From Gamsiella multidivaricata (Eukaryota; Mortierellomycota; Mortierellomycetes; Mortierellales; Mortierellaceae): a stretch of 64,000 bases of DNA. The stretch lies in NCBI RefSeq assembly GCF_025024155.1, contig NW_026251738.1, positions 186,001 to 250,000 of the forward strand. The letters run 5' to 3'. How positions within the stretch are numbered: the stretch's first letter is position 1; each line of letters begins with the position of its first letter. Shown piece by piece: positions 10,371-22,487 of this stretch. Both the position numbers and the translations under genes were made by a program. The notes beneath the pieces are model-generated. The model was not told the origin of the DNA. It searched no databases and worked only from the letters and a program-made list of their open reading frames with translations.

Positions 10371-13300
10371 GAATAGCCCGCATAGTGAATGTTTAGGTTT
10401 AACGCACACTTGAATGAACGTATATAGCTTATTTATGATATTAATACAGCGTTGACTCTGTTAAATATACCACAAGGACCGTTATAAGTTGCGGGCGGAT
10501 TTTGTAATTTACACCGTCTGGAAGGAAAGTATCGTGCTCGATCATTCTCCAGCTCCAATCCCATGTACCGAATCTCTGCCAGTCTCGGTAGATTGGTCGA
10601 TGGATGCGTCTGTCCATATTATGCTCGACTTGACGCATTTTCATGCATATTCTGGCGGCATTTCGAAGGTTTCCGGGGCGGAATTGATGCAGCCACAAAA
10701 CATTGTCTTCGAGTTTGCCCCAGAGCCAAGAAGGAGCCCCTCAGCAAGGAAGCTATGCAAGAAAAAGAGAAGAGGAAATAGGACGATCTGGAGTTCCAGT
10801 TCTTCGTTCTCACAGAGACATTTTTATCAAATATCAAATAAGCGAGAAAAGTCGAGCTAGATCAAGTTTGGTGCGAAAAGACGAAAAGGAGCTCTGCAGA
10901 CATAGACAGGGATTCTGTGGTTCTGAAGTGCGATAAATAAAGCATGCTTGTTATTAGAGCAGTAAATCGGCTTCAATACAAGCTACGAACAAAGAAACCC
11001 CGTGCCAAAGAAGAACATACGCACTCACCACAGGCCACTGAAAGGTTCGCTTTTCTGAGGCAATAATATTGTGATGCTGTGTAGATTAATATAGCGCAAC
11101 AAGTCTATACAATCTTCTACAGGGTCTCGTCCTTCAAGCGCTGTTTTCTCTGCAACTCCATGGTCTAATCTCTTTCAAGACACCGCCTCCAGGATCCTGA
11201 GATATCCTGCTAAAACTCCATTTAGTGAGACTTTCTTCTGTTAAAAATGCATCAAAGTACGAACTTCCAAACGCATCTCTACCGACCCTTTGATTCATAG
11301 CGTGCATCTTATCCCACATCGACAGATACGGAAAGATCTTTTCTACAGCTTTCGTTTAATAGACTTTTCATATATATATATAGGAAACAGGAATTCGGTT
11401 CTGAGATACCTTATTCAGGAGGAGGTACCAAATTAGGAGGTATATCTACGCATGTCCGCTATCGAGGGATGCCTACAAGACCTTAATTGGCCTAAGGGGA
11501 TGTATTCTGACTGACCTTCCTAGTTGTACGCGGAAGGAGGTTCTTAAAGAGCTAGAGAAGAGAACCACATCTTAACGAAATAAGCGGCCTCGGGAAAATA
11601 CCATGTTCGCTCAGTTTGAGCTGAATCGAGCTGAAAGTGAGCTGAGCGACAAAAAAAATATGTCGCTCGGGTCGGGTCGCTGTGCTCATCCTTGAAACGT
11701 TCGGCGTAGAGAGAAGTATCCGATCTATTTTTCTTTGCTGTGTATATTTCACTCATGGAGAGGTCCACGTGTTAAGGCGTAAATCTAAAAGGGACCCAGT
11801 CCGTGGGTCTTCTAAACCTTCAGACATGCGCGGAGTAGAGTTCGTGTAGAGTTCAGTCCATCGTTACGCCTTTTTGAGTGCATGTTTGGGAGCAGTGGAA
11901 AGACGAGTGGCAAAACCATTTCAATGGAACCAAATTGGCTACGGGCGAAGCATAAGCTAACAGTTTCCGAGAGCTGCTTCATTGTTTTGATCAAGGTGTT
12001 GTACATTACATTCTGAAGAATTATCCGAGGTTCGCTGTGTTTATTTAGACAATCATCCATGCGTACACAAACACAACAGTTCTCGGGACTGGGTTGTATT
12101 GTGAAGAGAGAAGAAACTACAACTAGTTCAGCCCACGCCTGAGCTGTGATGACCTACAGGTCTCCAGGCTACATCTAAAAAATAAACACGGCCACAACAT
12201 ATAAACGAAGTACAACAACGGGCGTACTGTACCGTTGTAAAGCGACAAAAGAAAAAATAAAAAGTCTGAAGCCGTTAAACAGAAGCTGTAGCTACAACTT
12301 TGCGCCACGTAACAGACCGTGGAAGTGCGTTTGCGATTACGAGTTGGGTTGGGTCGAGCTAGATGAGGTGGAAGTGGAAGTGGAGCGGATTGAAATGAGG
12401 TCTTGAAGTTGTACAAGGCGTTACGACATAACCAACGTACACACACGCATATACACATAAAGAGGGTACAGAGTACTCTGCGACCGAGTGGTTTATGACA
12501 TGACAAACCTATGAAGCGCTTTTTGCGCATGAATTGACCATCACTCATGTGGGCGTCAACACAAGAGGAGACACAAAACGTTTTGAGTAGCAAAAACGGC
12601 CATTTCACTTGCATTTCGTGTAATTAATTGTACATGGGATTTCTGTTTCGTTATAACTGGTCCAGGAACAGAGGACAGGGACATCCCCCGGTCGCTCGAA
12701 TGAGCGGAGGTAAAGGCGATGATAGACATTTAAGCACGCCAGTAATTATCTCAGCAGTTTTTAAAGTAGGACGTGCAGAAGCTGAGACTAATTTTTGTAG
12801 GATGCATTTGATTTGATGCAACAGGAATAAAGATCTTCGCCGCCGTCGAAGCTATATAGTTAACCGAGAAAACGAAACAGATCATGTCGATCTCTTTTTT
12901 TCATGAGCTTCTTCGGACAATCATGGCAATGGGGACCGATCCCGGGCCCCACAGCACTAATACGATACTATGCCACAACTCAAAGGCTCTGCCCCAGATT
13001 TTTTTCTTTTGCAGCTAAGGAATGGCCTGGCTCGAGAAAGGAAATGACGAAGAAATAAGTGGAAGGCATGTGTAATCTATGCATGGATGTGTCAAATATC
13101 TAACAAGTTCATATATTATTGTGCTCTCGGCAGGTGGGGAAGGTAGCCATGCATGTACGACCATAAATGTTTTAATGCAAAAAGATCGGTTATCTTTTTC
13201 CAATTAAAATTATGATATGAGTAACAGTAAAAACTTTTTTATTTATACAGATCCATGGTTGTTAGGTGAGATGAGAAGGATATGTAATTGTGTTGAAACT

Positions 13301-14708
13301 TTGCTTGTACGGCTCATGGTTCATAGTTCTTGGTTCATGGCTCAGAAGGACCCCTACAGATGCCGATGACTGACCATCAACCAAACGGCGCTTAAAGATG
13401 ATATAGAAAGTGTATCGCCTTTCAAGTCATAGTGCTTACAGCCTGAAAACTGCAACAGCCAGATGGTTAGTGAGAAAAAAGGCAGAGATAATAAAGTGCA
13501 AAAACAAAAATGCTCATGAGGGTTAGTCCAGCGAGTAAACGGATGCAGATATGCCGGTACTTTCTCATCATCATGCGAGCCCGTGCGTTTTCCCTCGTCC
13601 ACTTGGTCCAATAAGCAACCAATGCTAACGATCCGAACCGTATATGCGGCCTGTTCCTGGTGCATGTCGGGTTTGCCATTTCATGGCTAGCCGTTCGCTG
13701 TCCGCCGTTCGTTCGTCTGCTTGTTCGCTCGTTCGACGTGCAATGTCCACCAGTGACTACAGCGATCATTCTACAAACTTTGACCGTTGTCTAAGTACAG
13801 TAACGTGAATGTGTAATAAAAAAAACTAGCCCAGTTTGCCGTTGGATATTTCTTCTTGTTGTTGTTATTGTTGTTATTGCCATTGTTGTATGGCTCTCGT
13901 GCATGGAATGAGTGCAGGGTTTGTACAATCACTGGTCCTGTCCTCCACTTCATATCCCCTTCTATCCATGGTCTTCTCTTTTCTGTAGAACACGTTCATA
14001 CGCTATAGTCGTTCGACTGGGTGTTCTCAGCGCTCAGTTTTAGTCCGCAGATGATCTTGTACGTCAATGGCCCATAATCTTCATGGTTGTGCTCCTCCAG
14101 TTGGTTCAGGAGTATGAAAAAAGGCTACACCGAGAAAGAGAGCGGAAAAGCGTGGTGTGTGTGATTGCTATGGTACAACACCAGCGAATAAGAGAGACAA
14201 GAGTGAGTTGTTGTGAAGAGAGCCCTGTGTTCCATTGAGAACCATATCCATCCGTTTGAGTGAGTGTTTTTGTGTTTTTTGTTTTTTCTTACATCTCACC
14301 ATTAGCTATCGCGTTTTAATCGTCCGCATGCTCGTCTGTTTGCTCTCGATTTTGTTGTTGACATCGCATGCGAGAAGCAAGACAATGAAGGTAAAGTACA
14401 GGAAAGTACGCGGACAACTATTCTGCAAGGAAGCAAAAACAAAACAACAGACTCAAACACACCAACGGTAAGCAAGTGAGAAGGCTGCAGAGGCTATAGT
14501 ACCATAATCAAGTTTACACTCAGTCAATGACTTTCTTGAGCGTTCAACACTCTTTTCTCATCTCTCTCGCCTTTCATTCGACTCCTCATTCCCCATCACC
14601 CATCCCCTCATTCACACTCCACCAGACCTTCCTTGGTCTCCCACAGCTAGAGAAACTCTCCTCTTCATCCCTCTCCCTTTCATTTTTCTTGATAACATTT
14701 TTGTGTTC
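10371..14708. other. Intergenic region between M1 and M2, no supported gene
   Basis: This 4.3 kb holds only short frames. The most protein-like is on the minus strand at 10441 to about 10735, which is Trp-rich (SWLWGKLEDNVLWLHQF, RFGTWDWSW). I do not recognise it, and it may be a fragment of another mobile element. A GTT/ATT microsatellite lies at about 13852-13889. The last 180 bases (14527-14708) are CT-rich and probably form the M2 leader. Confidence 0.5.
13852..13889. repeat. Imperfect TTG/TTA trinucleotide microsatellite
   Basis: The stretch consists of TTGTTGTTGTTATTG-like units without reading-frame support. It is ordinary simple-sequence DNA. Confidence 0.7.
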
Positions 14709-17226
14709 ATGTCCATCTCGTCCGATAAAATCCCTCTTTTCCACTCCAGCTCACCCGACTCCCCCTGTTCCTCGCGACTATCAGAGAAACTGGACGACTA
14801 CACCAAACGGGAACCATCAGCACCAGCACCAACACCGGCCTTCCGACTGTCACGGATCCTCATAGCAGGCGGGGGGGTTGGCAGCCTTTTTCTCGCCATC
14901 CTTCTCGAGCGTCTCGGTATCCCATACTACCTCTTTGAGGAAGGATCCAAAGTCCAGCACCTTGGTGAGTTACTTGGATGATAAATAGCACCATCAAAGG
15001 CGGAGAAGGGGCCTATTTTTGTTCATCCTTCTCTTTCAGAACAGAACACTTGCGACCGAAGAATCATTCCCTTACTTGGCCACTCCTACCCCTTTTTCTC
15101 TGAACGAACGCCCGTTATTCATCGAACGTTATTGATAATCGTCACTGGACTTCAAATAGGCGCAGCACTAGCACTGGGCGCGACAGTCCTGCCGGTCTTT
15201 GAACAGCTGGGACTGACGAGTCTGCTGGCGAGCATCTCACTTCCCTGTGCAACCCTCGACATATACGATGCAAAGCTCAAGAAGCTGGGCTCCGTCCTGA
15301 TGAAGGGACAGAACGAGATGTAAGTTGACTATAGTTTCCTCGTCCTTGTGCTCAGCACTCTCCATCTCTCTCGCTCCCTCCCTCTTCCCAAAGAGGTCCC
15401 TTTCATCAGTGGTATCATGTACGCGTTGTGCTGCCATGCTCTTTTTTTTTTTTTTTTTTTGCTCATTGTCCATCTGGGCGTAAGCGCCTATCTGTGCACC
15501 CTGTCGCTCATTCAAACACGTACCAAACAGCATACAAACACGCTAACCAATCTATGGTATTTACTCTCCCCTCCCATAAAAATTACTAGCACTGGATACG
15601 AAAACATTGTCTGCTCTCGCGTGAACCTATACGAACTATTGCTCGCACAACTCAACCCGGCAAACGTGGTCATGAACAAGAAGATCCTGTCTTACGAAGA
15701 AAATGAATTGGGTGTCAACGTTTGCTGTGCCGACAACTCTATATATTGCGGGGATATCCTCGTCGGTGCAGATGGTCCCTACAGTCGTATCCGCCAGACG
15801 ATGCATCGACACATGGACAAGCGTGGATTGTTGTCAAAGAACGATAAGGAGCGTTTGACACGGAATTATGTATGCGTCGCAGGAGTGACGAAGCAACGGA
15901 GTCCAGAAGAATATAAGTTCCTGAAAGACCCATTTGTACACTTCTGTACGGTCGTAGGAGGCAAGGGTCATGGGGTAAGGGACACCACGATTTGCAGGGG
16001 GGGGGGGGGGGGGGGGGGTCCGTATATATATAGATCGCGGACAGTTTTTGCTAACTTGGTCTTTTTTTTTTCTCCTTGGCAATGTAGTGGCACGCAGTCA
16101 ATATTCCAGATGACCAGATCTGTTGGGCAACATGGATGCATCTGGACGCGTCGACAGCATCGCAGGTGGCTACTTTTGAAACATCTGAGTTTGGAGTCGA
16201 GAACACGGAGCCTATTGTGAAGGCGTTCCGGGACATGCCGTGTCCACATGGAGGCACTATGGGCGAACTCGTAGACGCAACCCCGGAAGACCTCAAATCC
16301 AAAGTGTATATAGAGGAGAAACTGTTTGACGCGTGGTACTATGGACGGACGGTTCTTATTGGCAGTGGTATGTTCTTCGTTTTGGTTGATAAATGGCCAT
16401 CCTTGCAATGCTGTGCAGACCTGATTTCTAATTTGCTCTCCGCTCTTGTCCTTTATTAGCATGTCATATCGTACGTATCCTCTTAATGCATAGATGCACC
16501 TTCTAGATGATCCATTGCCATGTGTTTCGTTCAATAGAGCTAACCCTTATCATGGTATGCTCTGTCTACTTATGTCCCTGATATCCGCTTTCTAGATGTT
16601 GCCTTGGGCTGGACAAAGTAAAGAAAATCTGACATCCTGAATCCGGATACTGTGGCGAAAAAGAGAATCGACCTAATCTCAACCTGCAATTGTTTACCCA
16701 TAGGGGAGCTGAATGAAATTCATGACGCGGTGATACTCGCTAACTGTCTATTCGAGCTCAAGGACTTGGGTCTGAAGAGCATTAGTGCATCATTCAAGGC
16801 GTACTATTCGCAACGGTACCCATATGCCATAGCCCAGTTCCAATACAGCAGGGCAGTTACACGACTTGTCGTTGGCCAGGTAAGCCCTTTGTGGATCGAA
16901 AGCACCCTGCTGGACGTCATTTTTTCATTGCAACGGTTCATACTAATAACATTTTATATTGCTGTCGTTGTTGTGTTCTCGACATGTAGACGCTAAAGGA
17001 ACGGATTTCACGCTACGCGATCTTGAACTGGCTACCACACTCGTACCAGCAACGGATGCACCATGAAATATTTGCCTACCGGCCACAGGCATCGTTCATG
17101 GCCCGAGCAGAAAACCGGGGAAGGGGATTCGCGTTCCCGCAAAGGTCCGCAAAGCAATGGACGGAGGCCGAGATCGAGAGGCGGATCTCGGCCGTCTGGA
17201 ACAAACGTGCCTCCATCGCTGTATAG
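14709..17226 (+). CDS. Divergent FAD-monooxygenase paralogue, copy M2 (FAD motif altered)
   Basis: The eight exons are 14709-14964, 15160-15319, 15590-15974, 16088-16367, 16460-16470, 16596-16617, 16704-16879 and 16990-17226, which give 508 residues in one frame. The first exon is longer than in the other copies and adds a Ser/Pro-rich leader of about 40-50 residues. The Rossmann motif is kept (IAGGGVGS), but the DG motif reads GADGPYS and the GD motif is degraded. Exons 4-7 read GSACHIMLPWAGQRELNEIH where intact copies read GDACHKM(L/F)P.AGQGA(V/I)NA. The Asp that normally contacts FAD and the second Gly of GQG are therefore missing. Introns 2 and 3 hold a poly-T run (15442-15460) and a 22-base poly-G run (15997-16018). 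The frame and splice sites are intact, so it is probably expressed, but FAD binding is doubtful. Confidence 0.85.
15997..16018 (+). repeat. 22-base poly-G tract in intron 3 of M2
   Basis: This is an unbroken run of 22 G close to the 5' splice site of the intron. A 15-base G run occupies intron 7 of M1 (8955-8969). Such runs can form G-quadruplexes, and they are also sites of sequencing error. Confidence 0.85.
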
Positions 17227-19004
17227 ATCAACGCATAACAAAACAAATGACCATAGTGATATCGTATACATTTTTTATGTTGACGCCAATGTCCTGCTAG
17301 GCTTCTAGGGGTACTAGATCCCACTGGCTGCTCCTGGCGATAGCAGACTAGCTACTTAATAATACATATGAAACAATTTTGTACTGAATGAAAATGTGAA
17401 ACAAAATAGCCATAATGCATCTCTTGAATCGCGTTGTTTCCATTGTTTGCTCAAGAACCCATTCCTTTACGCTACTGGTTAAGTCCAGCAATCAATGAAG
17501 CAGTAATTAAGCAGAATGAACCAAAGATCCTTTGCTGGTTCTATCTGCACTGACATGCTGGTGAGATGCTAAGATGGTAGGATATTATTGCATTTGAACA
17601 CGATCCGAAGAAGAGCAGCAAGAGCGATATTGAGCCAGATGAATGAACATCGCTCGCCAAGTCTTGACTAAGAAAAAACTTCCTTCCCAGACGCAATATA
17701 TATCGAGTTAATATGGTGTTAATGGCTTCTGCTTCAAAAGCATGGTAGAGCAAGAAGGTTGACATTAAAAGAATAAATAGTCGCAGCCAACCGGAGCGTT
17801 TCTGCGCGGCTGGAGGAAGACAAAGAAAAAGAAAAAGACATGGGCGAAAGTAAAATAAATCAACGCCGCAAGTACCACTTTGAAAGTGAGACAGACATGT
17901 ACTCTCGTGCTTCAGGCCTGCAAGTCCGTTGGTGACCTTTTACCCCTGCTGCATGGCCAATCGATACCCTGCCCACTTTAGTATGATGAGTTAAGCCGGG
18001 CTAGTATTCAACTGATTCTGCAACACCAATTCCAAATCCCCACACGAGAGCTTAGACCTGGCTGGCAGCGGTTCCATTGCCGGTCAAGGCGCCAGTGTGA
18101 ATGAGAAATAATCGGCTCCTTCAGACTTTATCTTCTCAGATAACCAACTACTCTAGTCCTGTTTATGCGTGTGTCGTTCCATGGTGGTTGATTGGAGTCC
18201 TGGGTTGCAAGCAGTATAGAAGAATAGATGATAGCCTATTGATAAAATACGACGGATCCAAAGCTCTCAATTACGATGTCGCTTTAATCTGATAGTATTA
18301 TTTTGGTGACAATTTGGAGCGCGTTATTTCGCACTCCACAGTACTGTGCCCTATTTATCTCGCTCCTCACCGTGTCTCCAAAAAAAAAAAAGCAGCAACG
18401 CAAGTCAACCATACAAAAGTCTCGGAAAATAGCCATCAAGGGACTAGGTTATCAAGCACTTCAATGATGTTAGTCATCCGGACGATTCCAACTATCTTTA
18501 TACTATATGGAGCAGCAGCAAGACATTTCACTCTTGGAAGAAAGAAAGGAAAAGCTAAGGAGCACAGAGAGTACAGGAGTCAACAGCTCGGCTTTTTTAC
18601 CTCTTCACAACCGACGCCAGGAAATTTTCTCAAAGACAGATCATATCGAATGACAGGACGAAATCGGTCACATAGTTCGGAGACGCCATCGATATGCTGC
18701 TGACAGTGTCGCTTTATATTGCCTGGCCATGATCGAGCGCAAAGACACCATGTATAGGGCGGAGCTGAAACAGCTCGCTGTCATGGATGCATCGTTGCGG
18801 CCTGTTGGAATGGTTATGGGGTCTGAGAATTAAGAAGCGATATCAATTATGTGTCAGAAGAATAAAGTTCAAATAGCGTATCTATGAGCCATTTAGCACG
18901 GACTGCCCCTTTGAATGACTTTGCGTATCCTAGAGAGTTGTTTAGCAAGGTTAATTCGTCATTCTCCACCGAGTGATATGCGACCCTTACAGGTCCTTGA
19001 ATCT
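17227..19004. other. Intergenic region between convergent M2 and relic R1
   Basis: No open frame with recognisable similarity was seen. This is the point where the orientation of the array changes from plus to minus strand. Confidence 0.5.
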
Positions 19005-19600
19005 TACCATCGCTGATTAAAATAACTTGTCCATAACGCCAGGCTTCAAACATTTTCTCCTCCAAGAAGGCTTTGATGATGGTCTTTTGGCGTCGCGTCA
19101 ATCAGGTCCCTCAGAACTTCGCCGTACGGAGACGGAAACCTGTAAAACTCTTTCATCGTCGGTTCTACTGCCTCAGGAACCCATTCGGTACTCCTGTAGG
19201 GAGCCTCTTTGTCCTCCTTGTGATGGTATCAGCGTTCGGGAGAACCGGTTATCGGGCAGCGTGATCATGCGGTACTGAACATAGTTTCACGACAGAAGGC
19301 AAATAATACTTAACATGCAAACGTATTTCCCAATAACAATACACATAAAAATTCCAAGACTCACGCTAGGCAAGTCTTTTGCATGAACGAGGTTCGCAGC
19401 TCCTCCATAACCGGATACCTTTCCGGACCCAAGGAAGACACTAGAAGATCAAATAGTTACAGATGCGATGGCATACCCAAGGGTTTGATTGCCTGTGCTT
19501 TCTCGAGAATGAGGTTGTTGAGACCCATTCTCCCAAAGAGCAACGCCAACGTAATTCATCCGATTCCTGCACTAGTGATCAAGACTGTCAGCTTTTTTAA
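19005..19600 (-). pseudogene. Relic R1 of the FAD-monooxygenase family
   Basis: Three collinear pieces survive. Exon 1 (about 19597-19475) reads LTVLITSAG, then a stop, then ITLALLFGRMG and LEKAQAIKPLG. The end of exon 3 (about 19440-19380) reads GPERYPVMEELRTS. Exon 4 (about 19250-19008) reads STEWVPEAVEPTMKEFY and DLIDATPK, then a frameshift, then AFLEEKMFEAWRYG with a remnant donor. Exon 2, most of exon 3 and exons 5-8 are gone. It is clearly dead. The residues kept are closest to M3-M6. Confidence 0.85.
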
Positions 19601-19906
19601 AGCAGCCGGTCCCAATATTCTACTATCCCCCGAATTTCCGAGAGGGCGATTGGATTGTAAATGATATGAGGACAAAGAGAGGTGAAAGGTGCGAGGGGAC
19701 CACCGAGCTTGAAAAACCATGTTTATTAGGCTCAAGTATTTACTCCATTCTGCCGTTGCGCATGAAACAAACGAGAGCCCGTATCGTCAACAGACAGGAT
19801 GAAGTAGCACAGCAATTTGAATGGACGCTAAATCTTAGATTTTTAATGAGGCGAATTGCAGCAAGAATTTGCACAGCGATATTTTAGTCAGCATTGTATA
19901 ACTCAG
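19601..19906. other. Spacer between R1 and M3
   Basis: This spacer of about 300 bases contains the 3' flank of M3. Nothing else is recognised. Confidence 0.4.
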
Positions 19907-22030
19907 CTATGCAGCTACGGGCTGTTGTTCGTTAGAATGTTGCCGCTCTTGATGAAGCTCCAGCTCTCGTCTCCAGGATGGCTTTTGCGGCATGACAGGT
20001 CCCTGTCCACGGTTCTCTGCCAAAGGGAGAAAGCATGCTTGGGGCCGATAGGAAGCGGCCTTGAGAAATTGCTGTCGCTGGATAGATGCCGGGAGGATAT
20101 TGAACACAAAGTAGCGAAGTATCTTGTCAGAGAAGCCCTAAATAAATACAAAGAGAAAAAGTGTTAGAATGCGCAAGTATCTATTTGTTATCGCACAGGT
20201 TACATGGTCGATTCCTCGCTCAGAGCAGCACTTACTTGGCCACATGTGAGTCGTCCAACAAGTCGACTGTTGTCAAATTGGGATTGCGCGTGAGGATAGC
20301 GTTGTTCGCGATAGTCCTTGAATGCCGCAGTGATTTCAGAGAGCTTTGTAGATCTCAAGTCGTATAGACAGTTTGACAAAATGACTGCATCTTGCATAGC
20401 ATTGATGGCGCCTAGAGGGGATGGAAGACGAGATGATTAAGTTAGCTAAGTATTGATGTTGAGAGCAGAGCACCTGATTTGAGCGGTCATTGTTCCGAGG
20501 CAAGCATGGAATGCGCACCTTGACCAGCAGCTGGAAGCATCTTAGCATGTAAATATCAGAACGATGACACTGTTTAGATACGATATCATCAACATAGCTT
20601 GAAACGGCGAATATTAATGACTTAGATATTGATAGCAACTGTTGTACCTTATGGCATGCTACACAGTCGTAAGAGAAGAGTTGAGAAAAGAGAGGACTGT
20701 CATCAGTTCCAGTTGTTCAAATCGGCTCACTCTCGAAAATGGGCTATCGTAGCGTCAGGCGCGAGCTAGACTTACCATCGCCGATGAGCACCACTCGCCC
20801 ATGGTGCCATGTCTCGAACATTTTCTCCTCCAAAAAGACTTTCGAAATGGATTCCTTGGGCGTGGCATCAATGAGGTCTTTCATCATTCCCCCAAGAGGA
20901 CATGGGAACGCATAAAACTCTTTCAAGGAAGTTTCGAGCGCTTCAGGCGCGGCCCATTCTGCGTTCCGCAAATTCGGGTCTTTGACTGCATTTTCTTTTT
21001 CTTGCTGAACAACTAGGGACCAACACATTTGGTTATCTGTAACCGTAACCGCTGTGTACTAAAATTATTGATGTTCATAAGTTGTACACGAGCATCCAAA
21101 AGAATACTATCCACATCGCCCCTTTTTCAACTTACATTGAGGAGGTCTTTTCCAATGACCTGTGAAAACCTAGACACATCATCTTTAAGGAACGGATACT
21201 TTTCTGGATCCATGGCCTTAGTTAGTCCGACCGTACAGACCCATCCGTAGGTCAGATCCTGAGTATCGCTCTTGGGCAGTTGACCTTCGCCCTCCAGCTT
21301 CTTGAAAAGACTTTGCCGAACTCCTGAATACGCACCGTCGGCTCCTACGACAATGTCGCCCTGGTACTGCGAGTCATCAGAACACTTGACGACGACGTGA
21401 TCCACGGTCTCTTCGATTGACACGACCTTCTTTCCTCTGAAAATCTTGTGCGCGGGAACACGGGAAACCATAAGTTCGTAAAGGCGAGGTCGAGCAAAGA
21501 CAGCAGGCTGGTAGCCGGTCCTGAAGTGCACAAAGAAAATCCCCAAACGATATTGACCAGGGTACAAGGAAGTTAGAAAGGTGTCTGAAGCATAGACAGA
21601 GATCGTAAGTATTTTTATTCTCGGCAGACAACGTACATCTGTTCGTAGTCGGCCATGTTGATGTCGACGATCTTGTTCATCTGAAGGTCGTGTAATCCTA
21701 TGCTTCTACATGGCTTCGAAATCTTTTTGACGTCTTCAAATAATCCGAGTTGCTCAAACACCGGTAGAATATTGGAATTGATAGACATAACAGACCCTAT
21801 GATCCAAAAGCGACAGATTGACATGTATATTTATGGTTATGAGATAGCATCCTGACGGAAGCAAGCTGGGGGAGTGGCAAGGGAGTCGTACCCAAGGGTT
21901 TCACTGCCTGTGCTCTTTCGAGGATGAAATAGTTGACGCCTTGCTTTTCAAGGAGCAGCGCCAACATCACTCCTGCAAGTCCTGCACCGACGATGATGAC
22001 TGTTAACCCGTTTGCATTTGATGACTCCAT
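19907..22030 (-). CDS. FAD-dependent monooxygenase, copy M3
   Basis: The exons, in transcript order, are 22030-21892, 21796-21637, 21520-21136, 21058-20776, 20658-20648, 20540-20519, 20411-20236 and 20137-19907, which give 468 residues. All introns have GT-AG ends. The motifs are IVGAGLAGVMLALLLEKQG (FAD, N-terminus), GADGAYSGVRQ (DG motif) and GDACHKMLPAAGQGAINAMQ (GD motif). The C-terminus carries the family signature SYRPQACFLPL followed by ENRGQGPVMPQK. Exon 4 is 283 bases, one codon longer than most. No defect was found, so this copy looks functional. It is head-to-tail with M4, with a spacer of about 450 bases between them. Confidence 0.9.
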
Positions 22031-22487
22031 GGTCCTGATGTGGATGCTGCTTTACAGGGAGAAATGGAGAAAGTAGGGGATGGAGCAAGATAAGAACCAG
22101 TGGAAGTAGGGTTTGTATGGCGGACGAGAATTGACCGGTTCAACGTGATCAGTGCGCCCATACGTGTGGAATCATTCTTGTGGTCAATAGTTGCGACGGA
22201 GAGAGCCCAGTTCGCATGAGAATCACCAATATTTTTTTTATGCAGAGAGCATCTCCTGCATGATAGCACAGCATCAATCGATGACTCAAATTGCGGTTAC
22301 GCAAATATTAATGAGCCATGAGCATTAAAAACGGGCGGGGACGAGCGCAGAAGAGCTTCGAGATAAAGAAAGCCAAGACGATGTAGGCCAGAAATATGAA
22401 CTTGGTGCCAGTGAAAGATATCTTCAATGAAGTGTGCAAACCAAGAATAAGACATGAACAGACAAGCAAAAGTCATGCGATCTAACT
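22031..22487. promoter_or_regulatory. Promoter region of M3
   Basis: The spacer between the M4 stop and the M3 start is purine-rich on the plus strand near the M3 ATG, which makes a CT-rich leader on the coding strand. No clear TATA box was seen. Confidence 0.35.

Noticed and set aside
10441..10860. Overlapping plus- and minus-strand frames with Trp-rich or Lys-rich stretches
   Set aside because: They match no family I recognise and have no start or splice context; kept only as a note on the intergenic region.
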